DNA of 64,000 nucleotides from Psoroptes ovis (Eukaryota > Arthropoda > Arachnida > Sarcoptiformes > Psoroptidae). A program made the translations under genes and the position numbers. The stretch is taken from assembly GCA_002943765.1 (NCBI GenBank), contig PQWQ01000006.1, forward strand, positions 2,170,001-2,234,000, read 5' to 3'. The notes under the pieces are model-generated. The model was given only the letters and a program-made list of their open reading frames with translations. It was not told where the DNA came from and did no database searches. Positions 24,201-34,746 of this stretch are shown here, piece by piece. Position 1 is the stretch's first letter, and each line of letters begins with the position of its first letter.

Positions 24201-26228
24201 AACTTGCTTTATTTTTTACTCTTTAAACTCTTGATGTAACTTTGATTCGGCCATAAATTGACACAAATTTTGATGACCCATTAACTTTAAACATTAACTC
24301 TTAGGTACGGCCAATAATGACAAATAAATAAAACGAAATTGTCGCATGCCGAAATGATACACGACAATTATTTAAATTGAAAAACTCTTAAAAAGCGCGT
24401 GGCTAAAATGCGGGTTTGAAATGCGTGCGTTTATTTATTCTAATTAAAATATTGAAATTTACAAAAATATTATAATACAAAAATTAAAGAAAAGTGATAA
24501 CTTACGTCGTGGCCTTCTTGGTCACCAAACATTGTACATTAACATTACTTGACTTGCTATGAAATGTGACCAAGTGCCTACGACCATAGTATTTTTATAT
24601 GTTTTTTGGTTTACTTTAGGTTTGTTGTGTTGTGTTTGTGTCCTTGAGAATTATATTATACTGTGTTTATGTCTTTGTATGGTCAATGTTGTTTACATTC
24701 CTTTGATGATATGATAAAAGGGTTACTTTGGTACTTTAAAATGATTTTGCATATGTTGATGGTGCTAATATAAACTTTTGACAATATTTTTCATAAAACT
24801 TATTTCCAAGGTTGAAGGTTGCCTACGTGACCTTTTACTCGTCACACGACAAATAATCTTCGCAAAAAACATCATATTTCAAATAGAAACAATTTTTATT
24901 TCTCATTATTATTAGTAGCATCAAATAAACCATTGACCCGTCAAACACTGGTCATTTTACCTCGTTCACCGGTTATTCTTGCTGAAAATATTAGTTTTCA
25001 TTGAAATTAGTATCTTTTATTGATTGATTTCAATTAAAATATGCACCAGAAATACATTGAAATATGCTGAAATGTACTAAGCTCAAAGATACATTGTTTC
25101 TTGGAGTGGAAATAAAAAAATTTTATTAGATTTTTTTATTGATATTTTTTTTTTTTTTTTGATGAGCATATTTTCGGAAGGGAAACATATTTTCCATAAA
25201 TGAAAATATGAAACATAAAAATTGTGTGTGCATTCTTGTTGATGATTGAATTTATGAATTTTTGAAAATTTTGAATTTTATTTCCATTTCGCTTCCATTT
25301 CATTTCTATTTGCAACCAACGATAATGATGATAATGATGACTAAAATGAGTGAATGACATCAATTTGAAAGGAAAAGATATCATGAAAATTTTAATAATT
25401 TTATTACACATTTAATTTGAGAGGGATATTTTGGTGTTTTTTGTATCATTTTGTAATTAATTTTTGTAATTTTAGTGATTTTTTTTCAATGAAACATTCT
25501 CGACTTTTTCCCGAGCCAAATTCGCTGTCATTTGGCCTGAAAACCGTTTTTTGGAAGCGTTGGGCGTTGTTCAATCGCCGAAATTATTTTTTTGAGGCTA
25601 AAAATTTTGAAGTCAAGCATTGCCTTATGTGCTTTATACATTTATTGGGCAATAAGCAATAACAAATCATTGTCAGTTTGTCTGAATGAAATTAGAGAAG
25701 AAAGCTAACCCGAACGTACAAAAATTGAAATGAATATTTTTGGCACTATAATATTTTTTCTTTTCTGATCTACGCTTGCGCGATTTGAATATTTTGAATT
25801 TGGTATTTTGAATATCTTTTTTCTTGAATAATTTTTTATCAATTTCCCACTCGTTACAATATTTGAACCTTCAATTATTAATTATTTTCATCATTTTCTT
25901 TTGTTTAACCCTTTCGAATCCGTAACAAATAAAAAATATGTCATCAGGTCTTGCAGGCGCCACCGGTCTAAGAAGACGTGGACGCCAAACATATACCAGA
26001 TATCAAACATTAGAATTGGAAAAAGAATTCCACACGAATCATTATTTGACACGTAGACGACGTATAGAAATGGCACATGCATTATGTTTGACTGAACGAC
26101 AAATAAAAATTTGGTTTCAAAATCGTCGTATGAAGCTGAAAAAAGAGATACAAGCAATTAAAGAATTGAATGAACAAGAACGTCAAGCACAAGCATCGAA
26201 AATGCAACAAGAAAATGGTGATAAATGA
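18282..26228 (+). CDS. Ubx: Ultrabithorax (Ubx) Hox transcription factor, two coding exons
   Basis: Coding exons are 18282-19260 and 25957-26228, joined in phase 1 across a 6.7-kb intron, giving about 416 residues. The N terminus (AYFDHTS, then AAYRSF and LSLMPS) resembles the Ubx SYFEQ and YRGFPLSLGM motifs. YVDAACKLYG matches the Ubx AACNKIYG region. Long Ala, Gly, Ser, Asn and His runs fill the middle. FYPWMAIAG (YPWM at 320-323) is the Exd/Pbx contact motif and ends exon 1. The homeodomain covers about residues 332-391 and starts RRRGRQTYTRYQTLELEKEF; its HTNHYL and RIEMAHALCL stretches are Ubx-type rather than abd-A-type. It is followed by the UbdA peptide KEIQAIKELNEQERQAQ. The linker between YPWM and homeodomain is very short (GATGL). 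A second in-phase acceptor at 25947 could add three residues. Ubx specifies posterior segment identity in the nucleus. A second ATG at 18285 is equally possible as start. Confidence 0.95.
20322..20833 (-). repeat. 3' LTR of the Ubx-intron retroelement
   Basis: This 512-bp repeat has the same length and, by direct reading, the same sequence as 24340-24851. It is the 3' LTR because the polypurine tract abuts its inner edge at 20834. Confidence 0.92.
20834..20844 (-). other. Polypurine tract of the Ubx-intron retroelement
   Basis: On the minus strand this reads CGGGGGAGAAT directly before the LTR, the position and composition expected of the plus-strand priming site. It fixes the orientation of the element. 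The following 400 bases up to the ORF are non-coding and include a poly-T run at 21155-21177. Confidence 0.8.
21246..23699 (-). CDS. Gag-like 817-aa ORF of the non-autonomous LTR element
   Basis: This is the only long ORF of the element, intact over 817 codons. Residues about 1-135 are predicted mainly helical and heptad-like, with charged and leucine-rich segments, consistent with a multimerising Gag-type N terminus. Residues about 150-720 are very rich in Asn, Lys and Ser and look disordered. The last about 60 residues are more hydrophobic. I see no CCHC zinc knuckle, no DTG/DSG protease site and no YxDD motif. No known family is recognised by eye; the Gag assignment rests on its position between the LTRs and its N-terminal helices. 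An unrelated accessory or captured host ORF is the alternative. ATG codons at 23699 and 23690 are both possible starts. Confidence 0.6.
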   Translation of the reverse strand: MATMKISALRETICKVYNQWFHGRYDNIEEALQIQEEYEDLLLQKDNESRLEDPWLSKIDTVRSYNEIKKELLNKIKELSIATNPRIIKKELKILDQDLEILKRVSQQSIGLQRRIIDLECEIDLLKEDLCILIQSASRNNDNTNVSNPNNYNNVTSNHLNQSIISNVANRQQSRYQKTSFASVSKMINNVQPKQTTIINSKSVDQNNLLLSSELSNTSSESKENKEMHRELWTSKHDETKYPKCNAESNNMYQQDKQRLPEKEKVNNLTMSSPERILEQQKQRLNPKDNRHDHILNKDNNYSINEKKLSNDKEINMVNDKNAESKNKNEPSIVSSSNINNNSNHHQKHLLRKDNNKNKVTSNNENMINKVIKDQVNSSSNNDPTSLSRNNDNSKETNRITNLPSKESSATSNVYDNNRSTINGSNILDNKKLITNYLNILDKDNNDRNDNNCDKVNKQASVSNIVLPSTVNVQSPTKSPSSKHKEPTSAFQKKSNIQNINSHKVNVSKKYEDKIIIRNENASQIFNKKPNMYKIDKRLCNEEFHLKNNNCNEKVTCSIIDNQNKESNEASMPTTKIIMESSIKESDFTSDKESSKNDEIKQSYKVSIESLKVIESNRCPQSIFSVKVQSKESATSTKKESSSFYVQSYDTKVISEIDESMEKSPIKVNNEYHLLKMDLKLSSPKVKKKEQESKEDLIKEKQSNESIVEMNNQLINEPLMKEENWSRSQTIKKMFLISFSGKSQVVNVVSIQNDNLMYYQSVESKSAFKEYQNIVHQKPMAISKVLQMYCLFEINLRILCSSSYIFDRGKSTKIIIM
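23745..24300 (-). repeat. CTTTGAACTT-like degenerate repeat in the element's 5' leader
   Basis: Between the 5' LTR and the ORF the + strand repeats variants of ACTTTGAACTTT / TTTAACTTTGA many times over about 550 bases, often with a TTGATGATGA unit. The untranslated leader of the element is thus a degenerate short-unit repeat. Its role is unknown. Confidence 0.7.
24340..24851 (-). repeat. 5' LTR of the Ubx-intron retroelement
   Basis: This 512-bp repeat is identical by eye to 20322-20833. In element orientation it would hold the promoter. The target duplication AATAAT follows at 24852-24857. Confidence 0.92.
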
Positions 26229-29200
26229 CTATGATTAATTAATAAACTAATCAATCAATTCAAATTTGAATACTTTCAATCAATTAATTAAAATTTCATC
26301 ACCATCATCATCATCACCACCATCAACGATGATGATCAATGAACAATCATTGATCATTTATCAACACAATATAATCATTAAAAGTAATCATTGACAAGAC
26401 ATCAATGATATCATCAAAAATATGAGTAACAACTCGAGCAAAATCATTATCAACTATCATCAAATCATCATCAGATGACAAGTTAATTAAACAACTTCAC
26501 TTCGAAAATCTTGAGTGAAAAGAAACAAAGGTAAGTTTTAATTACATTTACATTTTTCTCCGTTGCTTTGTCAATGACCAATTCAATTTCAATCTCAATG
26601 AAAGTGAATCATTCATGAAGTGAATGTCAGAAATTTCAAAGTAGCACTCTTTTCAAAGTCAACCAATGACTTGACAGAAAAAATAAACCGGAAAAATTAT
26701 TAATTTATCAATCAATTAATTACAAGGCTAATGATTATTTGGTTTAGTCTGTGTCCCTGCTTAGGCTGTGTATCTGTATGTTGTACATGATGAATATAAA
26801 CAAAAATACACGAATTAAGATGATTAAGACATGTTTAAATATCGATAATTGAAATATTAATTAAATATCAATGAGTTAAATTGCATTTTTTCATCAAACG
26901 AATGTACATATCGATACATTACACCACCAAAATATTTTCGGATCGTCTTCTTATTCTTCGTCTTCATAGTCGTTTGAATATAATAATAATAATAATTTTC
27001 ATTTTATTAGCATCATAAAAATATTTTACATTTTGTTTGTTTGTTGCTGTTGCTGTTTCTGTTTGTGTTATTTCATGTATTTGCTACTGTATTTTATTTG
27101 AAAATTTTCAAATATTCAATTTTGATTATTTTAAATATGTTTTGATAAAAATAATAATCATTATTTTGTTAAAAAATTTTATTTGAATTGTCTCCCTTTT
27201 GTAATAAAAAAAATGATAATTTGTTTATTATTTTTATTGATTCATCTATTTAAATTTATTTTTCTATCAATTTTTGTTAAATGAACAATATTATTTTCAT
27301 CATAATCATTAAGTTCTTGCAGTCTTGATCGGAAGAGTTGAACATTTATCGAAAGGGTTAGGCAATGTTAGTTATATGAAGCATGCTCGCGACATGGGTG
27401 CATATGTGCAACTTTATAAGCTGAATTCATTTTTAATGAACATCTTGGAGCAATGCACGGCAGTAGATTCATTATGGAAAATTTTTTCTCAGAATTTCCA
27501 GAATTTTTCTTTGGAAAGATGTTAAATAGATCCTAAGAAAGATCATTGATTCTTGTGACGACATTCATTGATTCATGAAATCATTTATCAAATGTTTTAC
27601 TTCTTAGATTGATTGAAATGCTTGATTATACTCTCGAATCAAGTTGACTCTACCCGTGTATTTCTTTTACCTTGTCGCATCATTCAAACATCTTAAATAA
27701 TGTCGGCAATTGCCAGTTTCCAGTCGTAATCAAGCTTTGAATCATCATTATTCACCATTTTTTTAATTGCACCAAATTCGTTGTTGTTGCTAATGTCTAT
27801 GGAAGTACAGATGATTATTGACTATGGAAACATAAAAGTTTAATATGGCGACAAATTGTCGTTAAAATGTTAAATTGGTTTGATTTTATTGAATTAGTTA
27901 TTTCAGTGGTTTGAATTTAATCAATGATTTAGCTTTTATTTTCCTCTAGGTGATGTTTAATTTGCTTCGAGTTGGAATGAATGAAGCAAATAATCATTTC
28001 ATTTTCATTAGCTTAATTAAGAAAAGAAAAATCAAAGAATTTCTTTATTTCTTCCAAAAGATTCTTATCAATGAATGAAATTCAATTGAAAGAATTAGCA
28101 AGAAAAAAATGTCATTTTGTTTTTATTTTCTTTCTTATCTTGAATTAATCAAAATTTTATTGATTGATTTATCATATTCATAAAAAAATTCAATTCATTC
28201 GAATTATCAATGATTTTATGTGATTTTATTTAATTTTTTATATTTTTTCTCGAATCAAATCATTGATTTACAATATGATCATGATTAATTGTTGATTAAT
28301 TTTATTTGCAATCGAAAACATCACTTTTTTTCTTGCATTTTTTAAAGCAGCTTGCGTTATTTTATTCTGAGAAAATGAAAGGCTCTCCTTTGATTTGGCC
28401 TAAGGAAGTCAACCTGTTCCAGAATCAAACTGATTATTATTATCAATCTGATGGATTGATCAACAAATTGATATTTATCCGATTTTCAATTTCAATCAAT
28501 TAATCGTCATTTGAATTGATTTAATCAAATTGATGAAATTTGAATTGAATTTAATGAGAATTTCTTGTTAGAAAAATATCGATCCTTTCAATTTCGATTC
28601 GGTTTTTTTGGATAGCAAATCGTTATCCGATGAGATTAATCTTTGTCCATCAGATTTTTAAATTCTCAGATCAGATAAAAATTGTGCGAATCAATTAAAA
28701 TAATCTAATTAATTGATCAAATTAATTAATTTTGCTTTTTTACTTTTTGTGGCTAATTAATTTTTTTAATATGAAAAAAATTGCTTTTCTCAAGCATTTA
28801 AAATTTTGCATTTTTCAATTTCAATTTTCGGCAAAACCCTAAGAAAATATCCACTAAAAAATTATTTTTATTCCACTAAAAATGACGCTCATAAAACATT
28901 GAATATATCGCATACATACAGCAGCGAATGGTCTAAGATAAGATAAACAGACATACAGGTAAATGAATGAATTCAATAAATGCCAAAAGATGTAATAAAC
29001 CAAATAATCATCATTGAAAATAAAACTTCATGGCTACCATCGATGATGATTATCGATGATCAACTCTCAGATTGGCCCAATGAGCCCTGTAGACAAGACA
29101 ACAAGATACAAGCGATTGTATCGGTCAAATCATTGACCATTGACAACCTTTAACCTAAAAAAGAACCTTTTAAGCAAAAGCCAGCGATTTGTCAAAAACA

Positions 29201-30832
29201 AATCAAAATATTTTGAAACATTCATTCAGCAACGATCATTCAACATGTTGATTGATGTTTTGTTTTTTTTGGAATGGTTGTAGTTCATCGATAATTCATT
29301 CCGATTTCATAAAATGTTAACCTATTTTTTTACTCTTCACTTCACTTTAATTTTTATTATCCCTTGGGTGTCAAATGTAATAATAAATGTTTTGTCGAAA
29401 ATTAAAAATTCCTTTGAACTTTACAACAACAGCTTCAAAATATACAGCTTTTGGCGAATGAAATTTGAAAAATGAAAGCAAAAAATAAGTGAAAGTCATA
29501 AAAATGCATTTCACTCAAAGAATTATGGTGTTTTTTTTTGAACGACAGGGAGAAATCGGAGCAAAATACATGAGTAAAATAATCATGTTGAATACCCATT
29601 TGTGTGTCTATGTGTGCATGTTATTGCTCGAAGCTTACGAACAATTTGTTGTTGATGATGATGGTTGATGATACAATCAAACACTTTCACTTTGTCTTTT
29701 CAAGCATATTTCACCGAAATTTTACGAATGTCATTGACAGCAGTAAATATGATTTTACTGCTTGGTTGGGGGTGTATTTGGCCTTAAAATTACTAGAAAA
29801 TTTTATCGTTTTAACTAGCTGAATCTGTAACATTGTTACGCAATTTTTGCGAAGGTTTAAGAGTTTCAATTTTTGAGAATAAACGAATTCTTAGGGTCCA
29901 TTGACCGATCGATTTTAAAGTAATAAAAAAATCGAATTTTTTTTCCAAAAAACTGGACCTCACTCGATGCAATGTTGTAACCAATCACCAGAAGATCAAA
30001 TCAACATAATATTGTGCAGTACCATATAGCACGATTGATTCAAGGTTTTTTGGTCATAAAAATTTTTCGAAGAAAATGAAATTTTTTCTGATCATATTCT
30101 TGTTGACCTTTCTGACCTAATCATAACATCAATAAATAAATGAAATATCGATCTATTGGAAGATTTGTTTCTCGGTGCTTTCACTCTCTGCCTTGCTGCG
30201 CAAGCCAATATTTTGTTGTGTTTACATACCAACCGATAAACAAACCATAAACAAAAGTTTCTTTTTTTACAGAGCTAAAGCCATAAATATTTTCTTGTGT
30301 GAAAAACAATTTCGTCCTTAAAATATTATGCAATCAATTGTAACCAATTTAGTCTGATTTTTTATGATCATTCGAAGACATGTCGAATCGATACATTTTT
30401 TTCAAACTAATCAAATCAATGAATTTTTGCTTGAAAAAGTAATGTTCGTCAAGAAATGTTCGACAAATGATCATCTTCGATCGTCTCAAAGCCTTGATTG
30501 AAAATGTAATCAAATTTGAATTAAAAATCAAAAGAAAAAACTCCAAGAATTTAGCACAACACCTACACGTAAACTTTTTGCAACAATTTCTTGAACGATT
30601 TTCGTTCAATTTTTTAATTGATTTAGCAGCATATAAGATGTATTTAGACCATGATGATGAAAATTCATTTTTTCGTCATCAATGCTCTTCTTGGAGTTGT
30701 TTATAGGCCTGAAAATTTCTATTTTATGAAAATAACAAAAATATTTACAAGAACTTGCGCAGTCAAGATCATTTCAAGATGATTTGTTTTTTTTTTAATT
30801 TCGTAGTGGCATTTGTATTTGAATATTAGACT
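26229..30832. other. Ubx 3' UTR and downstream gene-free DNA
   Basis: After the Ubx stop codon the sequence is AT-rich non-coding DNA with CATCAT and TAAT-rich stretches. Several AATAAA hexamers are present, and none can be chosen as the Ubx poly(A) signal without transcript data. Apart from a short open frame near 27.3 kb nothing coding is visible. Confidence 0.5.
27322..27525 (+). other. Short open frame of unknown nature, possible unannotated exon
   Basis: A 66-codon frame without an early ATG follows a typical splice-acceptor-like TTCTTGCAG and is less AT-rich than its surroundings. Its first part reads GRVEHLSKGLGNVSYMKHAR, with mixed rather than low-complexity composition; the end is phenylalanine-rich like random AT DNA. 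I recognise no domain. It could be an exon of an unknown transcript, a pseudogene piece or chance. Confidence 0.2.
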
Positions 30833-30906
30833 TATTCCCTTGTATTTATTCATTGAAATAAACGAATAAGTTTTCGTTTGATTTCTGTGAAATGCACAAG
30901 GGAATA
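30833..30906 (+). ncRNA. miRNA-like hairpin in the Ubx downstream region (candidate)
   Basis: TATTCCCTTGT at 30833-30843 pairs perfectly with ACAAGGGAATA at 30896-30906. Inside, ATTT pairs with AAAT, CAT with GTG, GAAAT with ATTTC, and AAACGAA with TTCGTTT around a 6-base loop at 30867-30872. This gives about 30 base pairs in 74 bases with small bulges, the size and shape of a precursor miRNA. I do not recognise a known miRNA seed. Either strand could be the transcript, and a decayed foldback element is an alternative. Confidence 0.25.
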
Positions 30907-33578
30907 TTCCCCCCCTGTGAAATTCTCCTTAAAAATTTTCCCTCGGAATTACCTTCAATTGCATCGTTTTGCACAATTCATTTCGGCTAATTTTTCAGAA
31001 AATTTTAATCAGAAAATTTCGAACATGATTCATGCATGTTCATCACATAGATAATAATTCGAATTTGAATTCATATCTAAAAATTCCATGGAAATATAAT
31101 TTTTTAGCATCTTCCACTAAATGAGTCGAAAAAATGATCAATTTTGGATGAAATTCAGCTCACGATAGAGTTTATAAGAGAAGAAAATGCTTCGACTCTT
31201 TGATTTCAATGGCTTCAATGACATAAAGCTAAAATGAGACACTCGTGCCTTTAATTGCACCTTTAATCTACCTTTTGAATCATCTCCTCTCCTAATAATC
31301 TTATGCGAGAGACCGACACAAAATTTTGCGACAATTTTCTCCATTTAATCACTCATACCATTGCCTCATTCATATTTTACGAAATTTCGCTTTGCAAAAA
31401 GCTTAAGATTGAAATTGAAAAATGACACTTTTTATTATTAATTCACCATAATCTTTCCATCTTCCATTCACTTCTAAAAAACACTTTGAAAACACATGGA
31501 CAACACACATTTGATTCAACCATTTTCCACCATTATCATTGATTGTTTTGCTGCATTCATACATGCAGAATCTTTGAGGGGTGTTTGTTGTCATAAAGAT
31601 AAGAACCTTTTTCATTTCTTTCTAAATAATTCATTCATTTCTAAAAAATTTGAATAATAAAAAAACGAATTCAAATGGACAATATTATGCATGATATTAT
31701 ACTATGATTATCATTCATTATCATGATTTGCATTCGGCATTATCATTGTACGATTGTTATTATTGTAATCAATTAAAATTATTACCATTATCGTTATCAT
31801 TCATTCATTTTTTTTTTTTTTTTTGATATTTAAATTTTGAAAACACCGAAAATTCTAGAGTAGTGCTTTCGCAATATCTGTGATTGTATATTATTTATTC
31901 CTTGTTTATTCATGTTCCACTCAATAAAGGTCTCGAATAATTTGAATAATTCAAACTGATCGATTGATTCAGAGATGTAATTTGAATAAATTTAATGTTC
32001 AATTGTTTTCTTAATTGTGGTTGAATTGTTTCAAATTGGTTTGAATTATTTTGTTTTCAATTCAGTCCAATTTTTCTCGAACAATAACATCAATTATTGG
32101 TGGATCAATTACATTATTGTCAGTCATTGTCCGATGTTTTTTCTTTGGTCATTGATGTTCGCATCAATCAGTCAAATCGAAAATTGATGATTTGTCTCGT
32201 TTCTTCGATATTTTCGTTAGGATTTTGAAGCGAAATTAGTTTGAATTATCTATCGTATTATATAGTATTACTTTAGTCTAAATCATCGAAAATCATCTAA
32301 AATTGCTGTTATCAAATATCATGTAGCAGTACGCAAATTTGATGATTGATGAATTAAGTTGAAAATCAATTTTGAAGTTTGAAAATTCAATGATTTTTTA
32401 ATGTTTTTTGAAATAAGAAAAACATAAGTTTATATACAAAATTTTAGATAGAAAAATGACAAATATTGTCGATGACAATTGGTCATTATTAATTGATACT
32501 CTTAATCATCGATTGTGATTGGTTTGTTGGTTGATTGGTTGGTTGGTGATGAAGGTTCATCACCACAATCAAATACTTTAAACTCAAAGGCTCTAAGGCT
32601 GCAAATTTCATACTAGCCACTTAATTCACCAGTACTGCGACCTGGTGTTTCGAAATGTTATTATTAACAAAATTTTGCCTAAAAATTTTTTCAATTCTGA
32701 TACCAATCTAATAATAAAACAAGGGCCCTTGACCCTTGGTCAGCCGCAACAACAATTGAGCCTAAAAACCGATTTGATGATCATCATGTAAATGGTTGCT
32801 CATCACATTAAATATGTGATAAAAAGCGAACAAATTGAACCCAAATAGAATAATAATAATGATGATCATCAAAATGGTCATAAAAAAAGACAATTTTGTT
32901 ATTTTATATCTGTTTTGGGCAAACAATATTTTTTTTTAATATTGTACACCCATTATTATTATAGTCATTATTATTTTACGGAATGTAAACATGTTTATAT
33001 CTGCTGTTGTTGTTGTTGGTGTGATGTAATAAAACGATCAAAATAATTGAAAATAATATTTGGAACAATATTGTTATGTTTTTTGAATTAAATACACAAA
33101 TACACCAAGAAAAATTTATTTTATATATTAATTTACATTAAATTTGGAGCCATTGTGTTATCAATTTTGGGCCGATTTTTTCCAATAAGAATTGATTATT
33201 GAATATTTAACATTTTCAGTCCAAAAAATGGTTCAATCAAAAGGGCGAAGCAAAAATTAACTATTGTTAATTACTATTGTAAATTGTTAATTAGAAAATT
33301 GAATTTTTTAATTTAAAAAATGAGTAATTCTTTCACAAATTACATAATATCAGTCTTAATTGTCATAATCTGAAACAATAGATGGTGTATAGTTTGGCAA
33401 AAATAGATCATCATGTGTAATTTAATGGAAAATTTCATAAAATTTCTCAACCATTATTGATTTGATTCATCACTAACAGATGACGATAATGTTTTGTTTG
33501 CAACTTTTCCTTTTTTTAAAATGTATCAAAAATCTCTAAATGCAAAATATTTTTATGGCCTTTCTATGGCTTTTATTA
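30907..33578. other. Gene-free DNA between the hairpin and the BEL/Pao remnant
   Basis: No coding region, RNA gene or repeat family is recognised. The stretch contains a poly-T run near 31.81 kb and AT-rich trinucleotide tracts. Confidence 0.5.
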
Positions 33579-33868
33579 AATACGATAATTTTGAATAAAT
33601 GATATTTAATAATTTAATTGATATGATGAAAAATAAACATAATTTTTTTTAAAGAAAACATGATAGAGAATTAACACAAATTTTAAAAAAAAACATGTTC
33701 GATCAACAAATAAAACTCAGAAGCGTGTATTTAAAAAAAAGATTGTTTTTATATGGAAAAACGGTTATCAGGTGACTTTTTTCTTTTAATCACTGTCAAC
33801 ATTCGATACTGCTATTTTTACTCATTTGACGTTGTTCGAGTAGATATAGTGTCAAAATTATTGCTGCA
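33579..33868 (-). repeat. 3' LTR of the BEL/Pao remnant
   Basis: About 290 bp match 37540-37978 at most positions once the MITE in the latter is set aside. In element orientation it begins TGCAGCAATAA. It keeps an intact TTAA at 33786-33789, the empty site for the MITE inserted in the other copy. Confidence 0.85.
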
Positions 33869-34131
33869 ATATTCCCCCCTTTCTCAAGTGGATATATGCT
33901 GCGATTGCTTCGGGTTATGATTTTATCAACAATTGGGTCAAATATTGACGCCAGTATTGATAAAATAGATCTTTTAGTGATATCATTTGACCAATCAATG
34001 TTTGGTATTGATATTTTGAGATAGTCATCGTTTCTGTTCCAAATTATGCCCAATACTTTATTCTCGCCTAACCCGTCATCCCACATTTCATTAATATCAT
34101 TATCGGATGATTTCCACTTTCTTAATATCAT
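33796..34131 (-). pseudogene. BEL/Pao pol fragment, RT connection region, truncated
   Basis: The stretches ILRKWKSS, KVLGIIWN and KRSILSILASIFDPI are characteristic of the region after the RT palm in BEL/Pao pol. The frame then runs straight into the polypurine tract and the LTR, so RNase H and integrase have been deleted. It is separated from the upstream RT fragment by frameshifts, one of them near an A-run at about 34180. Confidence 0.8.
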
Positions 34132-34170
34132 ATCTGCTTCTTGAAAATTTTTATACTTATATCATGGAGA

Positions 34171-34746
34171 TCAATAGCTTCTTTTTTTGGTATCAACTGA
34201 ATATACTAAATCATCAACGTAAAGGCTTGATTTTAACCCACCCACTATCCCACTATATTCGATTTCATATTTTTTCAAGTGATGGTTGATAACCCCGTTT
34301 AATAGAAATGGCGATGATGTTAAGCCAAACGGTAATCGAAGAAATTTGTAACAGCTTAATTCATCATCTGGTTTCCATAAGAATTTGACAAACTTTTGAT
34401 GCTCTGGATGAATGCGTATATTGTGAAACGCAGATTTTATATCAGCAATGATGGCAATCGATTTCAATCTAAATTTCAACAGCAACCTTGGCAGACACCA
34501 AGTAGTTACCCCCTTAAAAATTGCGTGATTTAAACAATCTACTCTATTGGACGCATTAATTACTAGACGTTTTTTTGTAGTTGTTTTCTCAGCTGTTTGT
34601 TTTCGGACTACGATTGAATAAGGCATATGATAGCCTTCATGTTCTACCAATTTTGTTTGTGGAATAATATTATTGTCCAATAATTCTTTTATGAGCTCAT
34701 TATAATCATTTAACTCGGAATCATTGAATTTATTTATTTTAGTCAT
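34171..34746 (-). pseudogene. BEL/Pao reverse transcriptase fragment (fingers and palm)
   Basis: About 190 residues include KRLVINASNRVDCLN, the catalytic-region Asp in IADIKSAFHNI, the LPFGLTSSPFLLN motif and the active-site box YVDDLVYS. The YVDD box and the fingers sequence are typical of the Pao clade. The catalytic residues are present, but the reading frame is broken right after the YVDD region and the N-terminal protease region is missing, so it cannot give a complete enzyme. Confidence 0.88.

Larger units (their letters stand above)
20322..24851 (-). mobile_element. Complete young LTR retroelement, gag-only (non-autonomous), in the Ubx intron
   Basis: The element is 4530 bp, bounded by two 512-bp direct repeats that look identical and start TG and end CA, with short TGTCG/CGACA inverted ends. 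The 6-bp target duplication AATAAT is at 20316-20321 and 24852-24857. A polypurine tract (minus-strand CGGGGGAGAAT) directly precedes the repeat at 20322-20833, so the element reads on the minus strand, opposite to Ubx. It contains one long ORF and no protease, reverse transcriptase, RNase H or integrase sequence, so it must depend on enzymes of another element. The superfamily (BEL/Pao or Ty3) cannot be settled. The DNA just inside the 5' LTR shows no primer-binding site that I can recognise. Confidence 0.92.
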
